This document shows positions 24,004 through 36,710 of a stretch of DNA of 64,000 bases, in pieces. Numbering within the stretch: position 1 is the first letter of the stretch; the number at the start of each line of letters is the position of its first letter. The notes beneath the pieces are model-generated. The model was given only the letters and a program-made list of their open reading frames with translations, ran no database searches and was not told the origin of the DNA. The position numbers and the translations under genes were made by a program. This stretch comes from Panopea generosa (lineage: Eukaryota; Mollusca; Bivalvia; Adapedonta; Hiatellidae), in the NCBI GenBank assembly GCA_029582155.1, contig CM055909.1:21659347-21723346 (forward strand), written 5' to 3'.

Positions 24004-24173
24004 CGAGGGGTAATCCAGAAATAACCGAGCTGTCCCTGTATATTTTTTAATTTACATGAAAATTTCAGCAAGTACACCTCTATTCATGCCAAATCTATAA
24101 CTAGAACGATTTTCATTCGTTACTATAGCAACACATTGACGTTAAAGTAGAGCTCGTGTATATTTAAGCCTCG
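24004..24173. mobile_element. Small TA-flanked terminal-inverted-repeat element (mariner-like MITE candidate)
   Basis: This 170-bp segment begins CGAGGGGTAATCCAGAAATA and ends TTAAGCCTCG, giving the short terminal inverted repeat CGAGG/CCTCG. It is directly flanked by TA on both sides, the target duplication typical of Tc1/mariner elements. The homologous C region (about 59,195-59,225) lacks the body and retains only a short CGAGG-like scrap. The start resembles mariner termini from memory. It encodes no transposase. Confidence 0.6.
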
Positions 24174-24739
24174 TACTACAAAACAGTAAAAATGTTTACT
24201 AGTCTAGACGTCTGTATCTCGAGCATTTCTTGTGAATATAAAGTGTTGGATTCGCAGTCTCATTTAGATTGAATGTACTAATCTAATAGCACTGCCTTCA
24301 AGATGTTTCGTTACAAGGCGACGTAATCGTAGTTAAGGCAGACACCTGATGGATTGAAACAATTACAATCAGTTAAGTGAAAGAGGGATTGCATGCTAAC
24401 AGCCAATTTATTTCCTGTCATAGTGGAATTGATAATTAGTCTAGATGTAAATGATAACGGTAATATCGTATCAAGGAACGTGTAGTGTCCATGGGCAAGA
24501 CACTTTGTCGGCATATGCTTACATGTACATATTGTACTGGTTCTTCTTAATAGGAAAACTTCAAACGCTTTGTCTAAGAGGTCTAAGAGACCTTGTTTCG
24601 CCATCGATGTAAAATGAATAAGTTTAATAGTAAAAACTGTCTAAATATTTGTTTCACAATAACAATAATCTGGCACTTTATATAATACTTTATAAAGCTT
24701 TGAGATATGAATTGTCTTCTAAAATCAAGTGACAACACA

Positions 24740-24912
24740 GAAGGAAGAATTGAGAATTAAGAAGTAAGAAGCAATAAATTAGAAGTAAGGAAAAAGAAGT
24801 AAAACGTTAGCAGTAAGAAGTAATAAGTAAGAAGCAAGAAGCTAGAAGTATGAAGTAAAAAGCAAAAAGCAAGAAGTTAGAAGTTATAAATAAGAAGATG
24901 GAAGTAAGAAGT
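24740..24912 (+). repeat. Purine-rich heptanucleotide tract (GAAGTAA)n, block B
   Basis: This is an imperfect repeat of about 7 bp, with GAAGTAA, GAAGCAA and GAAGTTA variants, over about 170 bp. The inverted counterpart in C (56,056-56,576) is about three times longer. Confidence 0.9.
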
Positions 24913-26479
24913 CACTCCCCGGCTTCCGTAGTTTGAAGAAGGAGCCTGAATAAAATACATACAAGTCTATATAAATGCTGAGCTTCCTCTCAGTATATCA
25001 TTAAGTGTAACTGAAGTTAGTTTTATTGTTATATCATTTTAACAATGTCTGGTTTCTTACAATTTAGTGCATTTATATAAAATTAGACTCACTCACGTTT
25101 GAATATGTCGTTCTGAAGACTGTTTATGCGTCTAAACTGAACATGAAATTATTTGCTATAATAGTATGACAAGACAATTGATTGTTTTTTGTTTATATTT
25201 AAATCATTTATTCCTCAGACAGAAGCACATCATAGATTCTCGCTGAAGGATCGTCTTGTTGATATTCATAGTTTGTCTGATATACGATTATAGTGACATA
25301 CTGAATGTCATAGCAGATTCACTGAAAAAGTTTATATTTATAAGGAAAAAATTATATTTTATGCATTTGATAGTCCAGACTGCTTTCATTATTTTATTTA
25401 ATGCGTTTAATGATACAATTAGTATGTAATTGAAGCTTACTACTTCGTTTTTCAGCAACAATGTAACTGTTATACTTATATATAAGTTTATATGTGTTTA
25501 ATGGCTGCTATAGAATTTGAAAACTTTACAGTCCGAACAGAGGTAAATGGCATAAGCGCTATTATTTAAACAACATTTAGATACTCGTCTTTGTCAGAAT
25601 ATAAAGAAATAACCAAAGAGGAAATGATTCTTTAGAAATATGTAACTATTATAAAACAAACGACGTTGGGGTATTCAAAGTAGCCAATATAATATTATAT
25701 ACATCATAGATGATAATACATGCATATCTTGTATAATAGGTAGCAGTTGTTGACGTTTTAACATGTTGTATTAAATATTATTATTTTGTAATTAATAACT
25801 TTATATTTGAATTCGTGAATTGAATATTATGAAAACATTCTTAAGTGAATTGATCAATAAACAACAATTACATGCATAAAACTATGTCTGTTTCTATCTA
25901 GATCCAAAAAGTGGAGCCAAATATTGGTGCTAGTTAAATTACAATATAAAACAGGTTAATAATGTGGCGACAATGCGCCCTGTTCTCAACCCATATGAAA
26001 ACGATATGTAATAACACTAAATAAGCAAAACGACTAAGGTCTCACTTAACTATTATTTCCCCCAAGTAAGAGTAGGAAGATACTCGCGCACAAGATATTA
26101 AAGCCATGTCAATTGGTTGGAAATGTTCTGGTTTGAGAATGCTTCAATTAGAATGTGTCTTTCTACAGGTTAAAGATGTGGTGAAGATTATGATGGTTAA
26201 GGTTCACAGGGATACATGCAAAATTTGAAAGGCAAACTTATCAAACAAAAAGAGGAATATCATTTAACAACATGTTTTTGAAATTGTGATAATGCGGTCT
26301 GGTCAACCCTATATATTATGTTACATATTTGAATACACAAATTGCTTCTTATTAAAAAAAATAAAAACCAATGTTAACGTTTTAGTGATCCAGAAAAGCA
26401 TTATATATATAAATGTAAAGGAGATAATTGAATTCACATTACAACAACGAACTTTCAGATTTTGGATATCTTTCAGATG

Positions 26480-26690
26480 ATCATTCACAATGTATGATAT
26501 ATATATGTGGAGATAATTATTTGTGATAAACCAGGCATAAATGTATAGTATGTAAATGTACCAGACTACGGCGACCATAGACATAATATCAAGGTATCTA
26601 CCAAACCAAACGATGGTTTTACAGGCAACACATCTCGACTGGACGGACAATTTACATACATGAACTGTAGCTTTATATGAGTAGGGTCCA
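26480..26690 (-). repeat. Dispersed repeat related to 54,196-54,420 and 62,650-63,165
   Basis: The sequence around AATTATTTGTGATAAACCAG, GTACCAGACTACGGCGACCA and GGCAACACATCTCGACTGGA pairs inverted with the expected C position (54,196-54,420). It also matches two extra copies near the right end of C. Confidence 0.75.
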
Positions 26691-26697
26691 GTGAAGA

Positions 26698-26699
<2 letters not shown>

Positions 26700-26728
<29 letters not shown>

Positions 26729-26729
26729 G
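26700..26729 (+). repeat. (GA)n microsatellite
   Basis: About 30 bp of alternating AG. It pairs with the 42-bp (CT)n tract at 54,152-54,193 in the other arm. Confidence 0.97.
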
Positions 26730-27416
26730 TTTAAAATTGACTGCTGTACGAGACGTTAAAACATCACCATTTTTTTTCCACGCCAACTTGTTACTTGATA
26801 AAATCTACTGTCTACTGATATATGTGAACGTATTTTATACATTGTATATATAAGGCACCAATACGTAAGATTTACAAAGCCATAATTGGCTTTTATTGTT
26901 TCCATCTCTCTCAGTATCTAAATTGCACTACTTGTTTCCACACTCAAATCTTGTTAATAACGTCTGGTAAGTATATTGTGTCATTTTCTCACTGAATTAC
27001 GATAAATTTAAAAATACAAGTAACTGTATTAGTCTGTTTATATGAGACATTTTTCTGACTGATTTTCCAACATAAAGATTAAACATGTCGTCTGGGAAAA
27101 AGAATGATAATATTCATCCATTACTTGTCAGCCTGGTATTGGTCAGCAGTTGATCTTGGGGGAAACTAATTGACCAGTAAATATACGTGTCTTTGTTTTG
27201 TACAATAAAAGTCACTTTTCTTAAGAAAACGTTACTTTCTATTAATGGATTCTTTGCTGCAGATGAGTAGAACAACTTTTGTTAAGACATTCCATGCAAT
27301 AAGGCATCGCTTGTATAAAAAGGTCACTGTCACTGGATTTCAACAAATGGTGTATTTTAGAGCAATTGAGGATTAAAAAAATATAGGGGTGTCACTGCAC
27401 TGTCTTTAAAAAAAAG

Positions 27417-27735
27417 ACGAGATTGCGGCGTGGTAGAGCGTCCGCCTCGTATGCGGAAGGTCGTGGGTTCAATCACCGGCTGGGTCATACCAAAGACTTT
27501 AAAATGGTACTAGAAGCATCCTCGCTTGACGCTCAGCATTTAGAGCAGAGTTCTAGGTCTGATCGGCCCGGTGTCAGTACAATGTGACTGGGTTGAATAT
27601 CATACCATGTATCTGCTTCATGATACTCGAGTGTGACAGCGCTTAGAATCAAGTAGACATCGTCGTGCTATGACTGAAAAATTGTTGAAAGCGACGCTAA
27701 ACACCATACAACTATAACAACAACATAAAAAAAAA
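27417..27735 (+). mobile_element. SINE with tRNA-Thr(CGT)-like head
   Basis: The head reads GCGGCGTGGTAGAGCGTCCG (A box), then CCTCGTATGCGGA (an anticodon-stem-like region with CGT in the loop), then GTGGGTTCAATCACCGGC (B box). The body contains GTCAGTACAATGTGACTGGG and CGAGTGTGACAGCGCTTAGA. It ends CGACGCTAAACACCATACAA followed by CAA repeats and an A-run. It is absent from the homologous C interval (about 53,480-53,640) and is the same family as 8,779-9,065. Confidence 0.85.
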
Positions 27736-28168
27736 GCAGCTGGTCAACACCCCAGTAATTGTGCATTTTTATGAGATATACATTCCTTCTACGGGACGAA
27801 ACACTTTGTTATGTGTTTTATCCGTGAAAATCCAAGACCTCATTTTATACAAACATTAAATTCAACTGTGTAGTAAGATCTTACCTACTACTTGTTAAGT
27901 TGTTTCACAATTCCTGAATAATAGCAAACCGAATGATATAATATAATGTATAAGATAACAAATGGACTGTTATGGTATGATAATGATGCAAGTATCCAAA
28001 TTATGTCCAGGTCACCGGCAGATGATGTAATTATCAGAATGAAAACAACGTTAGCGTGTAGTTAATAAGAATTGGATATTTATTGATGAAACAATCTTAG
28101 ATTTATCTAAAAAATTAAACTTTTCTAATACTTATATCATATCGATGTTCAAATTCTCATCAAGTTTG

Positions 28169-28395
28169 AATGGGGTTTAACGCATTTTCAACACATTTTA
28201 GGTTATTTATGGCATATCCAATTTTATTGATGGAGGAATACCTCAGAATGAATTTGAGTAAAACTGCCGTTCTTCAGCAAGTAACTGGCACAATTTTTTC
28301 ACACTGAGTTCTTGGGGCAAGAGAGACTCGAACATAAGACATTAGCAGTGAGAGGTAACAAATCTTGAGACGGCACTCGGCCACGGAGGACCCTT
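28169..28395 (-). repeat. tRNA-Leu(CAA)-derived SINE (block B)
   Basis: The minus-strand head contains CCGTGGCCGAGTGCCGTCTC followed by AAGATTTG, which resembles tRNA-Leu with a CAA anticodon. Then come the family body and the tail AAAATGCGTTAAACCCC. No equivalent was found in C. Confidence 0.78.
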
Positions 28396-28516
28396 AAATT
28401 CCAATAACAGTGTAATAGTAATGTTTAACACGTGACGGTTTCGCTGAAATTGAACGCAATTGTCTAAAATACAAGAATACATAATTACAAAGAAGATACT
28501 CTGATATAAATTTAAT

Positions 28517-28519
<3 letters not shown>

Positions 28520-28563
<44 letters not shown>

Positions 28564-28796
28564 AGCCTCATTTTAATGCCATCAAGGGCAAACTGACGAA
28601 CAGTTAACCTAACCACTATTTCCTGGTATCCTGAAAGATAAACCAGTGCTCAAGCACACCCATCTCCTCAAGTAACTGATAACTTTTCAACCTGAATTGA
28701 AAGCGAAAGGCGAATGATAATAAGAAACAATCATCACTGAGATTGTGGTCGAGCGTGCATAAGAACTTGCCACCCCTGGATTGATTGCCGGCGTGC
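28520..28796 (-). mobile_element. SINE with (GATT)n tail, second copy
   Basis: This is the same family as 11,429-11,728: a long GATT repeat at the 3' end (28,519-28,563), a body with AGTTAACCTAACCACTATTT and AAGTAACTGATAACTTTTCA, and a truncated tRNA-like head. Flanks ATTTAATAAT at 28,510-28,519 and 28,797-28,806 form a 10-bp target duplication. I did not find it in C. Confidence 0.85.
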
Positions 28797-29179
28797 ATTT
28801 AATAATAAGGTACAGCATTCTATTTGCATATAAAGTCACAAAGAGTCGAACGAAATACGCATTAGCGGATGCGGATACGATCCTCAGCTCAATCCAATGG
28901 CCAATGGCATCTAAAAACACTAAGTACCTGTTTTACCAAGAGAGATGTTAATATTAGCTCTGATTTTGCTTCAATGTATTTAGTATCAACCAAACGAAAT
29001 ACAGAACTTTCTAATCATCTTGTAGTTTAAGCGAAAACACGTTTAGTATCGAGCATCAACAGACAGCTGTAAAGAACAATAAATGGTTTAATACGCTGGC
29101 ACCTTTCTCAATATCTTCTTATTCCAAGCCTCAAATCTTGTTAACAACATCTGGTAAATATCATTTGTCATTTTCTCCA

Positions 29180-29470
29180 TGAATTACGATAAACTCTTAT
29201 ATCATAAAATTAGATTATGTGTTAATAAGACATTTCCCCAGCTCTAAGTTTGATTGGTTGACGCGAAGATTGATAATTTTCGTCCGTGAGGAAGGTGTCT
29301 GCAAACCTATAAAACCGGAATTGATCAGCAGATAATCATGCGGGAAATTTAATTGACCATAAACTCGACGTATACTAAAACTATTGACAATGGCGTCCCC
29401 AAATTTTATAAATACATATTACCGTATAAGACCATTACCGCACTAAAAAATAATCCCAGCAAGATGTTGT
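29180..29470 (+). repeat. GTCGTCTGGG dispersed module (block B copy)
   Basis: The order is CCAGCTCTAAGTTTGATTGG, then TCGTCCGTGAGG, then TTGATCAGCAGATAATC, then CGGGAAATTTAATTGACC, then AAGACCATTA. It is preceded by CAAATCTTGTTAACAACATC as at 26,940. It pairs with 50,915-51,180 in C. Confidence 0.65.
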
Positions 29471-29525
29471 AAGCAGCTTTATTCAATTTCTATTTTGATA
29501 CTGCTGATTAAATACTTAAGCTATT

Positions 29526-29582
29526 GACCTGACGCGATAGCGACTACTGCTCCGCACAGTTGCCACGTGGCGTTGTTTGTCC
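29526..29582 (+). other. GC-richer conserved patch with CACGTG
   Basis: GACCTGACGCGATAGCGACT, then ACTGCTCCGC, then CACGTGGCGTT are nearly unchanged in the inverted C copy (50,781-50,832), in otherwise AT-rich and diverged surroundings. No function is assigned. A CACGTG motif is a common bHLH binding core, but one occurrence proves nothing. Confidence 0.5.
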
Positions 29583-31314
29583 AAATTAATGCAATGCATC
29601 GCAATGTTGTGTTTACTTACAGAACGTTTGCTTGTCTAAGTAAAATGTTGACCTCAAAATGATATCGATCGCTGATTGGATTATCGAATTGTTTGACTGA
29701 CAGCCTGCATCAGAAAAACATATGGAGTTTTTCGTTGGATCATTATGTATTTAAATTATAATTACACTATGATCATACATTGTGATTCCTATTGTTTGGT
29801 TAGACCAATTCTCAGTATTTCTTTAAGACTTTTGGTCAGTTTTATGAATTAAACAAAGTAGTACTAATTGTACTTCAGTTTAATACAGAATTTACCTCGA
29901 CTATGCGCATCAATTAGACTGTTCTATGAAAAGTGTATTTTGTGTAATGTAATAAGCCGGTATATAGTGTAAAGGGTTTTCTGTTAATATTAAACTCTTA
30001 TACGCGACTATTTAAAATGTTTATTCTTAATATCGTATCCGGTTGATGATACATATATATAATAAAAGATATGATGATACATATATATCCATAATAATTT
30101 TCTTAAAACGTTGACATAGTTTTAGATTTTAGTGGCTTTATCAATCTGGCATAAGAACTGTTTAGAATGAAATTTCTTAATTCCTCTATTTAAATGAGAA
30201 AATGTCACTCTATGTCTAGGGGTAGGGTGTGGAGAAAGAAGAGAATGATTGGCTTTGTGAAACGTCACACGAAAGTTTTGGTATTGTAAATCATATAAGT
30301 TATAAAATGGTCATATTTTTGAACACATGATAAAATTGGAACATTTTCATAAGTTGTATGCCAAGTTTGGGTGACAGTGAATACTGTTGCGTGAAGATAT
30401 AACAGTTTAAATATGTGAGGTGATACACTGCAACAAATTGTTATCAAAACATCAAAATTATGAATAAGCAACCTGGTCAACCCCATGTTTTTTCCTGCAT
30501 ACTTGGACTAACTTAGGACAATCTATGGAAACAATACACTTTCAGAACCATATGCAATGAGTTCAGTATTCCAGAAGTGCCTGTCTCTATATGTAGAACA
30601 ATACAAATTTAATTGGTGTGTAAGATGTTCACGACAAACATGATACATATTACTCTGTTTTTAGAGCTTTTAGAAATGAAATACAAACGAGCTTATCTTC
30701 AATTAAGCCAAACTTGCCAGAAATGTTCTGAGGGAAAGAACCAAAATTGTGAGATCCTATAGTAACACACAAAACACACAATGAGAGTGTTTGTACAAAT
30801 ATTTACTGTCGAGACGACTTTGTTGTAATTGGAAACAATATTTAGAATGGGCTTATGGTATCAATAACTAAAATAGATTTATTTTGTTTTTAAATATGTG
30901 TATCAAAACAAATCGGTAAGTAAATATATTCGACACATTTATTAATAAAAAAGGTCTTGAGAAAATCCATTCTGTGATCTAATTCTGAATCAATATTCGG
31001 TTGAAAATCGCGGTATAGCTGTGTCTTAAATTAGAGATAAAGATTAATTGTTCATACAATATGTTCGTTAGCTTCAACGTCAGTAAAGAAAACATGAGCG
31101 AGTTTCAATGCGAAAGCAGTATGTCTTCCTGAACTTGATATTATTATTTAAATATTTGAAATAGACATAACGAGGCGCGACTTCGGATCAGCATTACAAT
31201 TAACGTATCTTTACATGTGGAATAGAATTACATTTCCTCATCGGGATAGTAGAAAATACATCGTTAACCGTTTGTCCAAGTTCATAAAAGTGTTATTCAA
31301 ACCAAGATGAAAAG

Positions 31315-32310
31315 GTGGTTAGAAATTTCAGTAGATTTGATTCCAACATTAGTATCTACGTACGGTGTTCGTTTCATCAAAAACGTTACTATAGCTATAG
31401 TATAAACGGCCAGTTTTGCGAAAATATTGGTTACTGAGATATATATTTTATTTCGTGAATTAAACGAATGTTCATCAAAAGCTTTTTCTTCAAAAACCGG
31501 ATTAGTCTCTTAAACAATACTGAATCCAAGAAGTGTTCATGTCAGTTAAATATATATGACGTCAATAGATTCATAGTCCATATCAGAAACCAACTTAACA
31601 ATAAGAAACATTGACCGTTCATTTGATTGTAAAGCATAGGATTACAACATCACCTTTTATGATTGTACTAACGTTATTTATAAATGGATTTAAAAGAATT
31701 AAAATTATTATTAGTGCATGAACTAACATGATATCTTCAATTCATGGAGCTCATTCAAATTTGTTAATTATAGAATACCGACCGGTATGAAGGTGAGGGA
31801 TGTTACATGTTGCTCCTCATGTACATACATAATATTGTTTTCTCTTGTATGCGTTCAATTCTTCCATGTTATACTTTACCAGAACTAACGACGAAATGAA
31901 GATCTTAGAGGAGAAAATGACAATTTAGGATCAAGTTGAAAACAAATAGCCACAGACCAAATAGAAATATAGACAACATGTGTGGCAGTTGCAGAGAGAC
32001 GTCGAATACAACCTTTAGTGTAGGACAAAAACGATACACGAATACCAAGTTATTACATGTACATGGAAAACACACAGATCTGTCGAGCATGCTTAAGTAC
32101 TACAATATGGTGAAACAGCTAAATCATTCAACAATACTAGAACACAATCAGACGAAAACCGCAAGGCAGTTAAAATATTTATGTACCAGAACATGATGAA
32201 ATGCAACTGACAACGTGGTACAGTCAATGACAGTGATGCAATACGAATGATGAGAATTAAGTACGACTCCTGTATAGGGATGAATATTTGAAGTTATTTA
32301 AAGAGGTACT
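31315..32310. other. Roughly 1-kb segment in B without C counterpart
   Basis: Shared flanks end at AAACCAAGATGAAAA (about 31,310) and resume at GATGTTTGTTTAAAATG (about 32,320). In C the two lie close together at about 49,130-49,170. No terminal repeats or recognisable coding were seen. An 86-codon frame at 31,936-32,196 has no visible family. Confidence 0.6.
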
Positions 32311-32814
32311 TAACGTGCTGATGTTTGTTTAAAATGTGAAGTTATGATTAGATCATCATGGAGATTTCCATATCATATAACAAACAATGATATTTGACGT
32401 ACGTTTAATGATGAATACATAATATTACAGCGTTCTATTACCATAAAATGAGAGTTCATTGTTAAAAATCATATAAAAATTATATAATGCCCTCGATTAT
32501 TAAAGAAATGATATCCTGACTGATATGGAATCTATCTTGGTGGAAGGCAAGACAATGATAAGAAACAATATGCTCTTGATATAAAAGACCAATATTTTCA
32601 TAGATAAAACAGATCACTAGATGTGTAAATTCACAATCCGTCAACTTTTAGCTAGCATTCATTTTCACCCAACTTGTATATTAACAAGATATGCGTTTTT
32701 TTATTTTTCACGAAACAACACTTATAATCGATGTAGGAGGAGTTTTACATGCATTTTTCTCATTATCAGTCTGGTAGTATCGTTTCATTTTGAGGGTGAT
32801 TTATAAAATGAGTT

Positions 32815-32965
32815 TATATACTTTTAATGCGTTTCCAAGCTTCCAAGTTTGATTGGTCACCGTTAATATTGATTTCGTCTGGGGGAAGTTGTCAACAAAG
32901 CGACATAGTAATCTTGCGGGGAAAGTAATTGACTTAAACTCGTTATTTACTGAAAATTTACGATA
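32815..32965 (+). repeat. GTCGTCTGGG dispersed module (block B copy)
   Basis: TTCCAAGTTTGATTGGTCAC, then TTTCGTCTGGGGGAAGTTGT, then AATCTTGCGGGGAAAGTAAT, then TGACTTAAACTCG. The homologous positions in A (about 590-730) and C (48,395-48,560) carry the same module. Confidence 0.65.
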
Positions 32966-33738
32966 ATAACTTCCGCAACACTTGTCAATATATATGTAGC
33001 AAACAAGATCATTACTTGTTCATTATAGGCCTAGCATAATCTGTAATTCCAAACAGATTTCTAAAGCCTATTTTGTGACACTGCTGGATGAATGTTTATA
33101 TGTATATTTGTGTTTTAACATTTAGCAGAGGTTTTAGTACTACATAATATGAAAAAAACAACATAGAAATTATTAAGTGATTTTCAACAAAGTTATTTTC
33201 TGTTTATTTCATTTGTTGTTATCAGATAAATAGTGTTGCATATTACATTTAACTTCATCTTTTATGTCTGACTTAAGGTAACGTTTACATTTTTGTCTGG
33301 GAAACTGTTATTAAGAAATAATATATAGTGTACAACTCTCTAATAGTGATGTCATCTACAAAGGACTTTATTGTACACTCAGCAAAATATAAAATATATC
33401 AATTTTTCAAAATATGTCATTTCTTCACATTTTAAGCTATGTTTAAAAATCATTATTTAGAATTAAACGAGTATGCTTTTGTTATTTGATAATATCATTC
33501 TGTAACATGATAACATACATTTTACCGAATCAAAAATCTACAGAAAAACATTTTCATTCGCGTGAGTCTCTTGCCATTGAGCTCTGTTTACAACGTATCT
33601 TCTTACAAAAGTATTGAACACGCTCATTTACAGAAACTAGAACTTGGTAATTATATAATCAATGAATCCGCATGTAGCATTTATTCGATAATTTGCATCA
33701 ATTCATTACCATGCAAAAGTTACAAATAGAATTTTATT

Positions 33739-34617
33739 ACACAGATACATGTGTGATATCTCGTTGTCTTAAGTTTAAGTACTTTGGTAAAATTCGAGCG
33801 TGATATTTCAGGCTTCCGATACAAAAATATATGAGTGATATGTCAGTACGCCCTGATGTCTCGTTGACTAAGTCTTAGTACTTTGGATTCATTCGACCTT
33901 GATATTTCCGGCTTTCGATACACAGATACATGAGTGATATATCAGTACATCATGATATCTCGTTGTCTTACGTCTATGTGCAAGCGTGATATTTCCGGAT
34001 TCAGATACACGCTTACATAAGTGATATATCAGTTCGCCCTGATATATCGATGTCTTAAGACTAAGTACTTTGATATAATTCAAGTTTGATATTTTTGGCT
34101 TCAGATACATAGATACATGAGTGATATATCAGTACGCCCTGATATTTCGTTGTCTTAAGTCTTAGTACTTTGGAATAATTCGAGCGTGATATTTTCGGCT
34201 TCCGATTCACAGATACATGAGTGATATATCAGTACATCTTTATTTCTCGTTGTCTTAAGTCTAAAGGCGAGCGTGATATTTCCGGCTTCCGATACACGGA
34301 TGCATGAGTGATATATCAGTACGCCCTGATATCTCGTTGTCTTAAGTCTAAGTACTTTGGTATAATTCAAGCTTGATATTTCTGGCGTCAGATACACAGA
34401 TACATGAGTGATATATCAGTACACCCTGATATCTCGTTGTCTTAAGTCTAAGTACTTTGGTATAATTCGAGCATGATATTTTCGGCTTCCGTTACACAGA
34501 TATATGTGTGATATATCAGTATGCCCTGATATCTCGTTGTCTTAAAACGAAATTATTTCGTAGAATTCAAGCTTGATATTTTCGACTTCTGATACACGGA
34601 TACATGAATAATGTATC
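33739..34617 (+). repeat. 100-bp satellite array, block B (about 9 units)
   Basis: The repeat unit and orientation are those of 870-4,361. Two units are internally shortened (around 33,975 and 34,262). The array is bounded on the right by the same transition sequence (GTAATTAT-ATGGAAAATGCAAC) as in A and C. Confidence 0.95.
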
Positions 34618-34696
34618 GTAATTATAATGGAAAATGCAACCAAACATACATGAAGGTGTTCTTACTATATGTATAGTTTACATCAATGTTTGTCTC

Positions 34697-36075
34697 AAAC
34701 ACATTCAATGACGAAATAGAAAGTATTTAATTGCATACACTCAACACAGGGTTTAGAGATGACTTACTTGGAAATACAAACACGGCCAATAACGAAAAAG
34801 GAAGTATTAAGTTATAAACACGCAACACAGGGTTTGCAGGTGACTTACTTGGAAATGCAAACACTGCTAATAACGAAATAGGAAGTATTAAGTTATAAAC
34901 ACGCAACACAGGGTTTGGAGGTGACTTACTTGGAAATGCAAACACGGCCAATAACGAAATAGGAAGTATTAAGTTATAAACACGCAACACAGGGTTTGGA
35001 GGTGACTTACTTGGAAATGCAAACACGGTCAATAACGAAATAGGAAGTATTAAGTTATAAACACGCAACACAGGGTTTGGAGGTGACTTACTTGGAAATG
35101 CAAACACGGCCAATAACAAAATAGGATTTATTAAGTTTTAAACACGCAACACAGGGTTTGCAGGTGACTTACATGGAAATGCAAACACGGCCAATAACGT
35201 AATAGGAAGTATTAAGTTATATACACGCAACACTGGGTTTAGAGGTGACTTTCTTGGAAATGCAAACACAGCCAATAACGAAATAGGAAGTATAAAGTTA
35301 TAAACACGCAACACAGGGTTTAGAGGTGACTTACATGGAAATGCAAACACGGCCAATAACGAAATAGGAAGTATTAAGTTATATTCACGCAAAACAGGGT
35401 TTAGAAATGACTTTCTTGGAAATGCAAACACGGCCAATAACGAAATAGGAAGTATTAAGTTATATACACGCAACACAGGGTTTGGAGGTGACTTACTTGG
35501 AAATGCAAACACGGCCAATAACAAAATAGGAAGTATTAAGTTATAAACACGCAACACAAGGTTTGGAGGTGACTTACTTGGAAATGCAAACACGGCCAAT
35601 AACAAAATAGGAAGTATTAAGTTATAAACACGCAACACAGGGTTTGGAGGTGACTTACTTGGAAATGCAAACACGGCCAATAACGAAATAGGAAGTTTTA
35701 AGTTATAAACACGCAACACAGGGTTTGGAGGTGACTTACTTGGAAATGCAAACACGGCCAATAACGAAATAGGAAGTATTAAGTTATAAACATGCAACAC
35801 AGGGTTTGGAGGTGACTTACTTGGAAAATGCAAACACGGCCAATAACGAAACAGGAAGTATTAAGTTATATACACGCAACACAGGGTTTAGAGGTGACTT
35901 ACTTGGAAATGCAAACACGGCCAATAACGAAATATGAAGTATTAAGTTATAAACACGCAACACAGGGTTTGGAGGTGACTTACATGGAAATGCAAACACG
36001 GCCAATAACGAAATAGGAAGTATTAAGTTATATACACGCAACACTGGGTTTAGAGGTGACTTTCTTGGAAATACA
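34697..36075 (+). repeat. 81-bp minisatellite array, block B (about 17 units)
   Basis: The unit runs ACACGCAACACAGGGTTTGG, AGGTGACTTACTTGGAAATG, CAAACACGGCCAATAACGAA, ATAGGAAGTATTAAGTTATA. Starts were checked at 81-bp spacing (34,821 and 34,902). Because 81 is a multiple of three, the minus strand stays open for long stretches as a 27-residue peptide repeat (AVFAFPSKSPPNPVLRVYNL and onward). Isolated indels break the frame at about 35,120 and 35,830, there is no start context or non-repeat domain, and A and C have one and two units. I therefore do not call a gene. Confidence 0.95.
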
Positions 36076-36577
36076 AAATGTGACACTATTGGTGGAGGTA
36101 CCAAATAATTCATACAATCGGAAATAAACAGACAATCACTACTGTAGAATATGGATACATACTATCGTGCTAAATAGCTTACGTTTTCATATCGCTTCCT
36201 GTGTTACGTTTTTATATATCTACATATATAGTGTATAGCATTGTATCAGTTTGATATAAATAACTATGATGTTTTATGATAAATATAGTATTAAAAAAGT
36301 AAAATATTTTCTAATGCTCGATCTACGAATGTGGCTTTTATATTTATAGAGTGACTTCATACTGTATTTTAAGCAATAAATATGAATGTTTATGAGTATT
36401 GATTTTATTGACGTCATTTCGATAGAGAAAAACGTCAAATACCTTACACATAAAAATGTAGTATCTGTTTTTTGCCCGCCATGCCCTGAAACAAGCTTCT
36501 AATCTCAACACTGACTGGAATGGAATGTAATCACAAGACAACGCCTTTCACCATAAAGAATTATCTAAGTTAGAATT

Positions 36578-36710
36578 TTAATTGGTTTAACGCCATTTTC
36601 AACACATTTCAGTGTATATATAGCATATAGATTTTATTGATGAACGCACACCTTAGAATAAATCCTAGTAGAACCACCGTCCTTCTGAAAATAACTGGCG
36701 AGCTAGCTTA
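36578..36710 (-). repeat. tRNA-Leu-derived SINE, tail half (block B)
   Basis: It starts with AATTGGTTTAACGCCATTTT, followed by family body sequence with TAGTAGAACCACCGTCCTTC. The head has been lost. The C counterpart is 45,515-45,650. Confidence 0.7.

Noticed and set aside
27417-27490. Functional tRNA gene
   Set aside because: The tRNA-like head continues into a SINE body that recurs at 8,779-9,065, so it is a SINE head and not a free tRNA gene.
34727-36113. Long minus-strand frames of 130, 231 and 98 codons
   Set aside because: They lie wholly inside the 81-bp array. The homologous loci in A and C have one or two units and no gene.
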